From: Conexivisphaera sp046536535
Lineage (GTDB): Archaea; Thermoproteota; Nitrososphaeria; Conexivisphaerales; Conexivisphaeraceae
DNA length: 18,987 nt
Assembly (NCBI GenBank): GCA_046536535.1
Contig: JAWDMO010000018.1
Span: forward strand, 1 to 18,987
Direction: 5' to 3'
Shown here piece by piece: positions 1 to 5,695 of this stretch. The translations under genes were made by a program, and so were the position numbers. The notes beneath the pieces are model-generated. The model worked only from the letters and a program-made list of their open reading frames with translations. It had not been told where the DNA came from and made no database searches. The first letter of the stretch is position 1; each line of letters begins with the position of its first letter.

Positions 1-74
1 TTACCGTGCAGGGTCCTCGCGGCCGTCAGCGGCTCACGGCCGTTCCAGCGCGTCCACCGGAGAACGGCCGCCGG
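1..74 (-). repeat. Inverted repeat copy B (74 bp perfect)
   Basis: The first 74 bases are the exact reverse complement of 4767-4840. Extending to 80 bases gives 78 matches, after which similarity stops sharply. The copy begins at base 1, so it may continue outside the window. It contains the same 9-bp hairpin (CGGCCGTTC with GAACGGCCG) as copy A. It lies about 100 bases downstream of the rps19 stop, just as copy A lies downstream of apt. If the window starts at a contig end, a repeat there may be what broke the assembly. Confidence 0.95.
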
Positions 75-178
75 GCGTGCGAGCCGGTATCCTCATGCAT
101 GCGCGAACGCCCGGGCGCGGACCGGCATCCCACATTACCTGAGGGGCGGGGCCTTTATCAGAATCTGAAACCCGGATT
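75..178. other. Intergenic region downstream of rps19
   Basis: This stretch separates the rps19 stop codon from repeat copy B. I see no convincing gene, RNA or clear U-rich terminator. The reading frames crossing it lack ribosome-binding sites and resemble no protein I know. Confidence 0.5.
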
Positions 179-571
179 CTACTTCAGCGGGACGTATAGC
201 GAGCTCCTGGTCGCGCCTATGCCCGGCTCTCCGTGCATGACGCGTTTGCAAGTCTGCACGTACTCGCCCAGGAAATGCCCTATCATCTCCGGCTTCACCT
301 CGACGGGGACGTACTCCTTTCCGGTGTAGATGCTGATAGTCGCGCCCACCATGAACGGCAGGATCACCATATCCCTGAGATGGGTCTTGACCTGTTTGCC
401 GTTGCCCCCCGGGCCCGACCTGAGCTCTTCCATCAGCTTCCTCTTGGCCGGACTCAAGCCCCGGTTGAGGCTCCTCCTGGTCCTCGAGGGCAGGAGCTGT
501 ATCACCTGATCCAGCGGCATGTTCATCAGCTGATCCAGCGTGTATCCCCTGTACCGGAATTCCTTCGGCAT
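179..571 (-). CDS. rps19: Small-subunit ribosomal protein uS19
   Basis: The 130-aa product is a 30S head protein that binds 16S rRNA near the A site. It matches archaeal uS19 in length and motifs: an N-terminal KEFRYRGYTLDQL segment and the conserved core HLRDMVILPFMVG, IYTGKEYVPVEVKPEMIGHFLGEY and a C-terminal GIGATRSS. It is the last gene of the minus-strand block, 52 bases after rpl2; the other genes of the block are nearly abutting. No Shine-Dalgarno is visible before the ATG at 571. A TTTTAATA stretch (598-606) about 31 nt upstream could be an extra promoter. In most archaea rpl22 follows directly; here it lies 6 kb away on the other strand. Confidence 0.97.
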   Translation of the reverse strand: MPKEFRYRGYTLDQLMNMPLDQVIQLLPSRTRRSLNRGLSPAKRKLMEELRSGPGGNGKQVKTHLRDMVILPFMVGATISIYTGKEYVPVEVKPEMIGHFLGEYVQTCKRVMHGEPGIGATRSSLYVPLK

Positions 572-597
572 GTACGCTCGCCGTCCCGAACCCGTAT

Positions 598-606
598 GTA
601 TTAAAA
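598..606 (-). promoter_or_regulatory. Possible TATA box ahead of rps19
   Basis: On the minus strand GTTTTAATAC lies in the 52-base rpl2-rps19 gap. Its centre is about 31 nt before the rps19 ATG, slightly farther than the 26-28 nt seen for other leaderless promoters here. The lack of a Shine-Dalgarno before rps19 makes a short-leader or leaderless transcript plausible. Confidence 0.3.
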
Positions 607-623
607 CATAGCGGAGGGCCCGA

Positions 624-1355
624 TCACTTGCCGCGGACTCCGCCCCTCCCGGTCTTCCTAGCCGCGATATTCCCTACCTTGGCCCCGGGCGGGGCATTCC
701 TGGACACGGTGGTCGGATGACCTGGGTGCTGATGTCTTCCTCCGCCGAACGGATGATACACGGTCGTCATGGCGACACCCCTCACGAGCGGGTACTTCCT
801 GCCCCTGGCGCGCATCAGGCGCCATTTGTTCCCGGCCTTCAGGAGCGGCTTCTCCCCCTTCCCGCCCCCCGCGACAACCCCTATGGTGGCCCTCGCGCGC
901 CTGTCCAGCTCGAGGGTGTTCCCCGACGGCAGCTTGACTATGACAGATCCGTGCGCCTGCTGGGTCAGCACCACCGCCGATGCGCCGGGGGCGCGGACCA
1001 GCTCGCCGCCGTCGCCCGCCGCCCTCTCGATATTGGAGACTATCGTCCCCTCGGGTATCCTCCAGAGCGGCAGTATATTGCCGTTCGACAGGGGCGCCTC
1101 CGGCCCCATGTGCAGAGTCGCCCCCCTCTCGAGGCCGGCGACCGCCGGCACATACGTCACGGTGCCGTCGTCGAACCTCAGGCGCGCGAGCGGAGCCTGA
1201 CGACCCCTCTCGTGCACGATGTCCTCGACGACCCCCTGATGCGTCTCCTCGGGCGGCAGCGATGGATACGAGACGGGGGCTATCTTGCCGACCTTGCGAG
1301 CCCTGAACTGCGATCCGCCGCGGCCGCGCCTCTGAACTAATATCCTCTTTCCCAT
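624..1355 (-). CDS. rpl2: Large-subunit ribosomal protein uL2
   Basis: The 243-aa protein is uL2, which sits near the peptidyl-transferase centre and helps join the subunits. The N-terminus is the archaeal form (MGKRILVQRRGRGG, then SQFRARKVGKIAPV). The diagnostic C-terminal stretch is present: GGGRHQHPGHPTT and SRNAPPGAKVGNIAARKTGRG, including the histidine-rich loop. The start ATG at 1355 follows a GGTGG Shine-Dalgarno that overlaps the rpl23 stop, giving a 10-base gap. Length is normal for archaea. Confidence 0.98.
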   Translation of the reverse strand: MGKRILVQRRGRGGSQFRARKVGKIAPVSYPSLPPEETHQGVVEDIVHERGRQAPLARLRFDDGTVTYVPAVAGLERGATLHMGPEAPLSNGNILPLWRIPEGTIVSNIERAAGDGGELVRAPGASAVVLTQQAHGSVIVKLPSGNTLELDRRARATIGVVAGGGKGEKPLLKAGNKWRLMRARGRKYPLVRGVAMTTVYHPFGGGRHQHPGHPTTVSRNAPPGAKVGNIAARKTGRGGVRGK

Positions 1356-1365
1356 GGCGCACCAC

Positions 1366-1632
1366 CTATACGAGGCCCAATTTAGATGCTACGTCCATCG
1401 CCTTGTACTCGGGGGACAGCTTCACGTACGCCTTCCTGCCGTAAGGCGTATTCATGACGTTCACCTTGACGACCTTGACCTCGAACAGCGTCTCCACGGC
1501 GCTCCTGATGTCGCCCTTCGTCGCCCCGCGGTCGACCATGAACGCGAGCGCGTTCTCCCTCTCCATCATCATGTACGTCTTCTCCGTGACGAGCGGCGTC
1601 CTGACTATCGCAAACGCCCTTTCGCGGTCCAT
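1366..1632 (-). CDS. rpl23: Large-subunit ribosomal protein uL23
   Basis: The 88-aa product is uL23, a protein at the peptide exit tunnel rim that contacts signal recognition particle and chaperones. It carries the family pattern: an N-terminal IVRTPLVTEKTYMMME helix, DRGATKGDIRSAVETLFEVKV, VVKVNVMNTPYGRKAYVKLSPEY and a short C-terminal tail. The ATG follows the rpl4 TGA without any gap. A GGGAGGG Shine-Dalgarno lies inside the rpl4 end. Length is normal for archaea. Confidence 0.97.
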   Translation of the reverse strand: MDRERAFAIVRTPLVTEKTYMMMERENALAFMVDRGATKGDIRSAVETLFEVKVVKVNVMNTPYGRKAYVKLSPEYKAMDVASKLGLV

Positions 1633-2424
1633 TCAGCTCGTCCCTCCCAGGGTACCCGGCAGCGACTTCAGTGCCCCGACGGTCCATATCACGAGCCTGC
1701 CGGGTTTCCCGCCGGGCGCGAGGTCCATGACCGATATATCCTTCGCTAGGACGACATCGATCCCGGGAATGTTGTCGGCGGCCCTCGATATACCCTTGTC
1801 GGACGACACGACTATCAGAGGCCCCCTTCCCGTCCTGCGGGCCCTTCCCCTCCACTCCGCCTTGCCCCCCCTCGCGCTCCGGGAGGCCGCCCTCTCCACA
1901 TCGCTCCAAAGGCCGAGCTTCTGCAGCAGGGCCCTGAGATCCCTGGACCTCGTGAGCGACTCGACGTCGTCCGATACGACTACCGGGAGCTCGACTTGGT
2001 CTGACAGCGCGTGGCCCCTGTCCTCCACGAGCTCCCTGAGCGAGGTGGCGGCGATGGCCGAGGCCGTCGCGAGCCTGCGCTCCTTGACGTTGATCCTCTT
2101 GTACACGACCTTCTCGACCTTCGGGGGATGCGGGGTTCTGCCCTTGACCACCCCCGCGACTCCGGCGGCCTGGCCGGCCCGCGAGAACCCCCGGCCCCTG
2201 ACCCTGGCGAGCCTAGCTATGCCCATGCCGACCCCGAACGACTCGGCCGATGTGCGCATGCCGGCCATCGGATCCGTGCCCTTGGGCTGCAGTCCGTGCG
2301 TGAACATTATCCAGAACGACCTGCCTATCAGATCGCGCCTCACCGGGGCATCGAACACCGGCGGCAGCTCGACCTCGCCGGATCTCTCGCCCGACGCGGA
2401 GTAGACCGGGACGCGGCGGCTCAT
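1633..2424 (-). CDS. rpl4: Large-subunit ribosomal protein uL4
   Basis: The 263-aa product is uL4, whose loop lines the peptide exit tunnel. Recognisable segments are VPVYSASGERSGEVELPPVFDAPVR split over the first 30 residues, a basic RGRGFSRAGQAAGVAGVVKGRTPHPPK loop around residues 80-110, and a C-terminal domain with IVVSSDKGISRAADNIPGIDVV. The reading frame is open farther upstream. I chose ATG 2424 because it overlaps the rpl3 stop as ATGA, follows a GAGGAGGGTGG ribosome-binding site and gives the archaeal N-terminus. Confidence 0.96.
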   Translation of the reverse strand: MSRRVPVYSASGERSGEVELPPVFDAPVRRDLIGRSFWIMFTHGLQPKGTDPMAGMRTSAESFGVGMGIARLARVRGRGFSRAGQAAGVAGVVKGRTPHPPKVEKVVYKRINVKERRLATASAIAATSLRELVEDRGHALSDQVELPVVVSDDVESLTRSRDLRALLQKLGLWSDVERAASRSARGGKAEWRGRARRTGRGPLIVVSSDKGISRAADNIPGIDVVLAKDISVMDLAPGGKPGRLVIWTVGALKSLPGTLGGTS

Positions 2425-3443
2425 GCCCTGCCACCCTCCTCGCGGGCGGGCCGCGTGCCCATGTAGATTATTGTCGGGGACCCGAGCTGCACGCTCGGCG
2501 GCCTGAGCGGATACCTGATTATCACGGGCCTCCTCGTGGGCCCGGGCACCGATCCGTCCACTAACGCGTATTTGCCCCTTATGATACCGAAGTGGAGGAA
2601 GCCGCCGGGCGGCGTCACGGGCCGCTCCGACTCGTCCCCCACGGCCAGTATCCTCTTGTTGTACTCCACCCTCTGATGGAAGCCCATCTGACCGGCCATC
2701 GGGACGGAGCGCATGACGGCGGAGGGATGCCATGGACCGAGGGTCCCCGGCTCCCTGACGCTTTTCCTGGACTTGTGCTGCTTGCGCTTTATCCCGAACC
2801 TCTTGACGGGCCCCTGGAATCCCTTTCCCTTCGAGACCGATATGACGTCCATAAATACACCGGGCTTCACCAGATCCTCCGCGGGGACGCTGCCCCCTAT
2901 GAGGCCCGACAGGTACCCGAAGCGCTGCTTCACGTCCCCTCCGCCGACCTCGACCTCCATTATCAGGGGCTTCTTCTGCGGAAGGCCCGCGTCCCTGGGT
3001 ATGCTGTAGGCGATCGCCGCCACGCCCACGGCGCCGTCCAGCTCGGACTCCATATCCTTCAACGCGGACTCGAGCGGCCTGTAATCCTTCGGCTTGCCGC
3101 CGAACACGCGCTCGTCCGAGTAGTTGAACGCGTCGCCCAGGACGTAGCGCGCACCGTCCCTGTAGCCGTAGAGCCTCATCCCCAGCACGTAGAGCGGAGG
3201 GATGGCCAGGACCGTCGCGGCCGCGAACAGCGGCTTGCCGGCGTTCGGCACCGTCTGGCGGTCATCTATCATTATCACATGCGTCATCCCCGCCTTATAT
3301 GCCACGGTGCCGAGCAGCCTCGGCTTCTCGCCGGCCTGCTGTTCAGGCCAGGTCCTCACCCTGGGCAGGAGGGTACCTGCCCTGGACCTCGGCATGAATG
3401 CCAGTGAACCCCTCCTCGGCGTATGCTGCTTCCTGTGCCCGAT
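2421..3443 (-). CDS. rpl3: Large-subunit ribosomal protein uL3, apparent AUC start
   Basis: The product is uL3, an early-assembling 23S rRNA-binding protein. Clear motifs include GTVAYKAGMTHV, GKGFQGPVKRFGIKRKQHKSRKS and GQMGFHQRVEYNKRIL. The first ATG (3395) would drop sixteen residues, yet the upstream frame encodes the conserved archaeal N-terminus GHRKQHTPRRGSLAF. The codon exactly where the initiator Met is expected is ATC (3443-3441). The frame closes with a TAG at about 3485, and no ATG, GTG or TTG lies between. A GGGGGGAGGG purine tract ends four bases before ATC. So either AUC is the start, giving 340 aa, or the base is a sequence error or variant. It is the first protein gene of the minus-strand block, after a TATA box and tRNA-Ile. 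Confidence 0.92.
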   Translation of the reverse strand: MGHRKQHTPRRGSLAFMPRSRAGTLLPRVRTWPEQQAGEKPRLLGTVAYKAGMTHVIMIDDRQTVPNAGKPLFAAATVLAIPPLYVLGMRLYGYRDGARYVLGDAFNYSDERVFGGKPKDYRPLESALKDMESELDGAVGVAAIAYSIPRDAGLPQKKPLIMEVEVGGGDVKQRFGYLSGLIGGSVPAEDLVKPGVFMDVISVSKGKGFQGPVKRFGIKRKQHKSRKSVREPGTLGPWHPSAVMRSVPMAGQMGFHQRVEYNKRILAVGDESERPVTPPGGFLHFGIIRGKYALVDGSVPGPTRRPVIIRYPLRPPSVQLGSPTIIYMGTRPAREEGGRA

Positions 3444-3486
3444 AGACCCTCCCCCCTTCCGACAAGGGGCCTCCCTGAGGCCCTAT

Positions 3487-3495
3487 GGTTATAAG
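3487..3495 (-). promoter_or_regulatory. TATA box for the rpl3 operon
   Basis: CTTATAACC on the minus strand sits between the tRNA-Ile 3' end and rpl3. A start site about 26 nt downstream falls near 3464, leaving a leader of about 20 nt that contains the GGGGGGAGGG ribosome-binding site. Unlike several other promoters here, this one would make a leadered mRNA. Confidence 0.5.
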
Positions 3496-3502
3496 ATTTG
3501 CG

Positions 3503-3606
3503 TGGGCCCGGTGGGATTCGAACCCACGGCCTTTCGGTTATCAGCCTCGTCGCGGGCGTCGCGTGGGCGCTCGCTCGAACGCTCTGCCAAGCTGAGCTAC
3601 GGGCCC
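3503..3606 (-). tRNA. tRNA-Ile (GAT anticodon) with 30-nt intron
   Basis: Removing 30 bases gives a 74-nt cloverleaf. The acceptor stem is GGGCCCG/CGGGCCC with discriminator A, the D arm is GCTC-AGCTTGGCA-GAGC, and the anticodon stem is TTCGG/CCGAA with loop CTGATAA (anticodon GAT). The variable loop is AGGCC and the T arm is GTGGG-TTCGAAT-CCCAC. CCA is not encoded. The intron splits the 5' strand of the anticodon stem after TTCG (position 30/31), not the usual 37/38 site. The tRNA lies upstream of rpl3 on the same strand. Confidence 0.95.
3546..3575 (-). other. Non-canonical tRNA intron (position 30/31)
   Basis: The 30-nt insert interrupts the anticodon stem. It fits a bulge-helix-bulge splice motif: exon CGTT pairs with intron GACG (four pairs, one G-U). 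The three-base bulges are CGA and AGG, each cut after its second base. An inner GCG/CGC helix lies within the intron. The boundary could shift by one G by sequence alone, but the bulge geometry supports the one given. Confidence 0.8.
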
Positions 3607-3626
3607 GCCGTCGAGGAGCCGGGCGG

Positions 3627-3635
3627 GATATTTAG
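3627..3635 (-). promoter_or_regulatory. TATA box for tRNA-Ile
   Basis: CTAAATATC on the minus strand is centred about 25 nt upstream of the first tRNA base, so transcription would start at or just before the mature 5' end. It lies 20 bases from the insertion element, which therefore left the promoter intact. Confidence 0.55.
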
Positions 3636-3654
3636 CTTTAGCCGCGGGCGGCCG

Positions 3655-3672
3655 GGCTCCGTTACCTTAAGC
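3655..3672 (+). repeat. Left terminal inverted repeat of IS remnant
   Basis: This 18-bp sequence is the perfect reverse complement of 4134-4151. It starts seven bases before the plus-strand transposase remnant's ATG region. Confidence 0.85.
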
Positions 3673-3678
3673 CGATCG

Positions 3679-4062
3679 ATGAACCTAAATCCGAGGGGAG
3701 CATATTTCTCGGGTCACTCCCTGAGGCGCGCCTCGAAATCCCTGAGGCTCATCATGAGCAGGAGCCACGTCTCGATATGGAGGTGGGTGCAGAGGCTCGG
3801 TCCCGTCCTCGGATCCTTCGGCGCGGATCCTGGGGACGTGCGCAGGATATTCGTAGATGAGACGATGGTGAACGTGATGGGAATCCCCGCTTGGATCCTG
3901 ATCGCGTTCGAGCCGGACCTCCGCGCCATGCCCGACTTCCACGTCAGCCCGCGCGGGAACTCGATCGACGCGTACCTCTTCATCTGGCTGTCCGCATTCA
4001 TGTTCATGCACAACTTCGTGTTCGAGAATGGGGACCTAGAGGGGATGGAGGCCCCCGCTTGA
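3679..4062 (+). pseudogene. Internally deleted DDE transposase remnant
   Basis: The 127-codon frame starts at ATG 3679. It begins with a helix-turn-helix-like region (RSHVSIWRWVQRL, residues 28-40). The start of a DDE catalytic core follows: IFVDET with first aspartate D60, then GIPAWILIAFEPDLRAMPDFHVSPRGNSIDAYLFI split across residues 68-102. It then jumps straight to a piece like the transposase C-terminus (WLSAFMFMHNFVFENGDL). The middle part, with the second aspartate and the glutamate, is missing, so the enzyme cannot be active. The deletion kept the frame open. The DNA-binding part could still be made and bind the element ends; this is inference. The family is probably an IS6-like archaeal group, not certain. 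Confidence 0.8.
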
Positions 4063-4133
4063 GTGAAGTGACTATGAGATGCCCCCGTGGCTGAACGGGC
4101 TGCGCCCGATTTTCTCGCTCGGGTAGGAGGTGA

Positions 4134-4151
4134 GCTTAAGGTAACGGAGCC
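4134..4151 (-). repeat. Right terminal inverted repeat of IS remnant
   Basis: This is the perfect inverse of 3655-3672. It ends 20 bases before the apt TATA box, so the element forms the upstream boundary of the apt promoter. Confidence 0.85.
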
Positions 4152-4170
4152 TCCCCGAACCCCTAACGCC

Positions 4171-4178
4171 TATATAAT
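4171..4178 (+). promoter_or_regulatory. TATA box for apt
   Basis: TATATAAT is centred about 27 nt upstream of the TTG at 4202. That predicts a transcript beginning at that codon, and makes the GTG at 4184, only 5 bases past the box, an unlikely start. Confidence 0.6.
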
Positions 4179-4201
4179 GGCATGTGATTCCGCGGGGGAC
4201 G

Positions 4202-4735
4202 TTGAGCGATATAGCGGCTGTCCTCAGACGCTACATCAGGGATATACCGGACTACCCCGTGAAGGGCGTCGTCTTCAGGGATCTCACACCGCTCTTCAGG
4301 GACGCGGCGGCGTTCAGGACCGCTGTGGAGGAGCTCGCTAACCGCTTCCGGGACCAAGGTGTGGATGCGGTCGTCGGCGTGGAGGCCAGGGGCTTCATAG
4401 TGGGGGCGCCAGTCGCGCTCCAGCTGAATTCCGGCTTCGTGCCGATAAGGAAGCCCGGCAAACTCCCCTGGAGAAAGAGATCGCTGTCATATCAGCTGGA
4501 GTACGGCTCGGAATCTATCGAGATGCACGAGGACGCCATATCGAGCGGCCAGAGGGTACTGCTGGTCGACGATCTGCTGGCGACCGGGGGCACCGCCCGG
4601 GCGGCCGCTAGGCTGATAGAGGACGGAGGCGGACGGATAGTGGGTATGGGCTTCCTCGTGGAGCTCGGATACCTGGGCGGCAGGGAAAAGCTCGGGGAAT
4701 ACCGTGTGGAATCCCTAGTGCGCATAGATTCCTGA
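4202..4735 (+). CDS. apt: Adenine phosphoribosyltransferase
   Basis: The enzyme converts adenine plus PRPP to AMP in purine salvage. The 177-aa protein has the type I PRTase signature VLLVDDLLATGGTA (residues 119-132) that binds PRPP. It also has the family segments DYPVKGVVFRDLTPLFRD near the N-terminus, GVEARGFIVGAPVA and RKPGKLPW. A GTG at 4184 would add six residues. I prefer TTG 4202 because the TATA box lies at leaderless spacing from it and no Shine-Dalgarno precedes either codon. Apt stands alone, divergent from tRNA-Ile and the rpl3 block, between the IS remnant and repeat copy A. Confidence 0.93.
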   Translation: MSDIAAVLRRYIRDIPDYPVKGVVFRDLTPLFRDAAAFRTAVEELANRFRDQGVDAVVGVEARGFIVGAPVALQLNSGFVPIRKPGKLPWRKRSLSYQLEYGSESIEMHEDAISSGQRVLLVDDLLATGGTARAAARLIEDGGGRIVGMGFLVELGYLGGREKLGEYRVESLVRIDS

Positions 4736-4766
4736 CCTATCCAGGTCCAGGGCCGTATCAGCACCA

Positions 4767-4840
4767 CCGGCGGCCGTTCTCCGGTGGACGCGCTGGAACG
4801 GCCGTGAGCCGCTGACGGCCGCGAGGACCCTGCACGGTAA
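4767..4840 (+). repeat. Inverted repeat copy A (74 bp perfect)
   Basis: This is the exact reverse complement of 1-74. It includes a 9-bp stem, CGGCCGTTC (4771-4779) with GAACGGCCG (4796-4804), and a smaller GCCG-CTGA-CGGC hairpin (4808-4819). The two copies flank the displaced ribosomal-protein block in opposite orientation. Homologous recombination between them would therefore flip that block. Confidence 0.95.
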
Positions 4841-4975
4841 GCGAGGAAAGTTCGACGCGGCCGTCGACCCATATCCGGGGACGGAGGTAGTTCCTCGGCG
4901 TTTGCGCGACGATCGCGTCCCGCCGGTGGGTACCTCATGACGGACGGTGGGGGAATGCGAGATCGGACCCGCGAT
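4767..4975. ncRNA. Candidate structured RNA of unknown family
   Basis: Several strong stems lie side by side: 4771-4779 with 4796-4804 (9 bp), 4842-4848 CGAGGAA with 4891-4897, 4852-4857 TCGACG with 4862-4867 closing a CGGC tetraloop inside the former, and 4905-4909 CGCGA with 4913-4917. This density in a stretch without a protein gene suggests a structured RNA, but high GC makes chance stems easier. The strand is unknown: the RNA could be read from apt forward, or backward from the AT-rich island near 4990. I see no RNase P, SRP or 5S hallmarks. Confidence 0.3.
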
Positions 4976-5025
4976 ATGATTACAATAATATTATTAATGA
5001 AAACTATGGGTATCAGCGCTATACC
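4975..5025 (-). terminator. Possible terminator of the PDCD5-family gene
   Basis: On the minus strand, 25 bases after the stop codon, a GGTAT/ATACC stem (5025-5021 with 5013-5009) is followed by CATAGTTTTCATT and an AT-rich run. This resembles an intrinsic archaeal terminator. The same AT-rich run could instead be a promoter for a minus-strand RNA toward apt. Confidence 0.35.
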
Positions 5026-5049
5026 AGCGCAGGGTGAAATTCGGCCGCG

Positions 5050-5436
5050 CTAGTCCTCCCCCTTCTTCATGGCGTCCATCAACGGCACGAATCTGCCGTC
5101 CTGCTCCACGTAGATCTTGGTGTCCAACCTCACGTTGAGGCCGAGCTGCCTGAATAGCCACAGGAGCTGCTCGCCAGTTATCTTGCCGGAGACCGCGCCC
5201 CCCTTGATGAGCCCCGCGAGCCTCCCGGCTATCCTGCGGGTCTCCTTCGGATACTGTGAGAGGGCTGCATTCAGGACCTCATCCCCCCTGTCCGCCAGAG
5301 CCCCGCGGAGCACGTCCACGGGATCCTCCGCGGGGGGTGCGGCCGTCCCCTTTTCCCCCTCCCTGTGCGCGGCCATCGCCAGGAGCTCGCGCCGCTTCCT
5401 GGCCATTATCATGTCGAGCTCCAGGTCGTCGTCCAT
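5050..5436 (-). CDS. PDCD5-family DNA-binding protein
   Basis: The 128-aa protein resembles the archaeal PDCD5/COG2118 family, small helical proteins described as binding double-stranded DNA; their cell role is not settled. The charged N-terminal segment MDDDLELDMIMARKRRELLAMA should form a helix. The conserved core (DPVDVLRGALADRGDEVLNAA then RIAGRLAGLIKGGAVSGKITGEQLLWLFRQLGL) occupies residues about 38-104, ending in VRLDTKIYVEQDG. I place the start at ATG 5436, not farther upstream, because CTTTTAAG lies 26-27 nt before it and no ribosome-binding site is seen, so the mRNA is probably leaderless. It is divergent from the SPOUT methyltransferase gene. Confidence 0.8.
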   Translation of the reverse strand: MDDDLELDMIMARKRRELLAMAAHREGEKGTAAPPAEDPVDVLRGALADRGDEVLNAALSQYPKETRRIAGRLAGLIKGGAVSGKITGEQLLWLFRQLGLNVRLDTKIYVEQDGRFVPLMDAMKKGED

Positions 5437-5458
5437 GACATCGACTAGCGTCCACCGG

Positions 5459-5466
5459 CTTAAAAG
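5459..5466 (-). promoter_or_regulatory. TATA box, PDCD5-family gene
   Basis: CTTTTAAG on the minus strand is centred 26-27 nt upstream of ATG 5436, which is leaderless spacing. Confidence 0.6.
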
Positions 5467-5664
5467 TATGTTAGTTGATTTGGGGTAACGGATCTCCTCC
5501 CATCCCCGAAGGAGCCAGCTCTTCCCGTTCCCCCAGGACCCCTTTGTCTTGCGATGGATTGCGCCCGGACGCTTCGGCCACTGGATACGTGGACCCACTC
5601 AACCGAAAGGCGGACGGTCAGCGTCTTCAGATACATGCCCCCATTTCCCGGCCCGCCCCGGAAC

Positions 5665-5672
5665 GATTATTT
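5665..5672 (+). promoter_or_regulatory. TATA box of the rpl22-rpl30 operon
   Basis: GATTATTT is centred 27-28 nt before ATG 5696 of the SPOUT methyltransferase gene, so transcription should start at the ATG. No other good promoter precedes rpl22, so this is probably the main promoter for the operon running to rpl30. The 259-bp gap behind it carries this promoter and the divergent one for the PDCD5-family gene. Confidence 0.6.
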
Positions 5673-5695
5673 GATGGCCTGTCCGGGTCGGTTCC

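Larger units (their letters stand above)
3655..4151 (+). mobile_element. Miniature IS derivative with 18-bp terminal inverted repeats
   Basis: Two perfect 18-bp inverted repeats, at 3655-3672 (GGCTCCGTTACCTTAAGC) and 4134-4151, bound a 497-bp segment containing a shortened transposase frame. The pairing stops exactly at both ends. I found no clear target-site duplication. The element lies between the tRNA-Ile promoter and the apt promoter without disrupting either. With the catalytic middle of the transposase gone, it should be non-autonomous, movable only in trans by a related full-length element. Confidence 0.85.
4736..5049. other. 314-bp gene-free stretch with hairpin-rich locus
   Basis: No convincing protein gene lies between apt and the PDCD5-family gene. 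The first part holds repeat copy A and several strong hairpins in GC-rich sequence (about 4767-4975). The second is an AT-rich island (about 4975-5006) next to a small stem-loop. One forward frame stays open to about 4932 but has no start codon or recognisable product. Confidence 0.6.

Noticed and set aside
624..1365. Long antisense frames over rpl2 and elsewhere on the opposite strand of ribosomal genes
   Set aside because: They are GC-driven shadows with Arg/Pro/His-rich composition, no ribosome-binding sites and no family resemblance.
2421..3395. rpl3 starting at the first ATG (3395)
   Set aside because: It would discard sixteen conserved N-terminal residues encoded in frame just upstream.
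3202..4062. Long plus-strand frame of 286 codons
   Set aside because: It runs antisense through rpl3 and the tRNA; only its last 127 codons, inside the IS ends, look like a real (broken) gene.
3647..4159. Target-site duplication around the IS remnant
   Set aside because: The bases directly outside the two 18-bp ends do not match each other.
4841..4870. GAGGAAAG at 4843-4850 resembles the first conserved region of RNase P RNA
   Set aside because: The following bases do not match, the other conserved regions (ACAGA-type, final GGCUUAU) are absent in the 314-bp gap, and the GAGGAA pairs locally with TTCCTC instead.
4740..4934. Forward frame open across the hairpin-rich locus
   Set aside because: No start codon or ribosome-binding site, and the translation resembles nothing I know; high GC often keeps frames open by chance.
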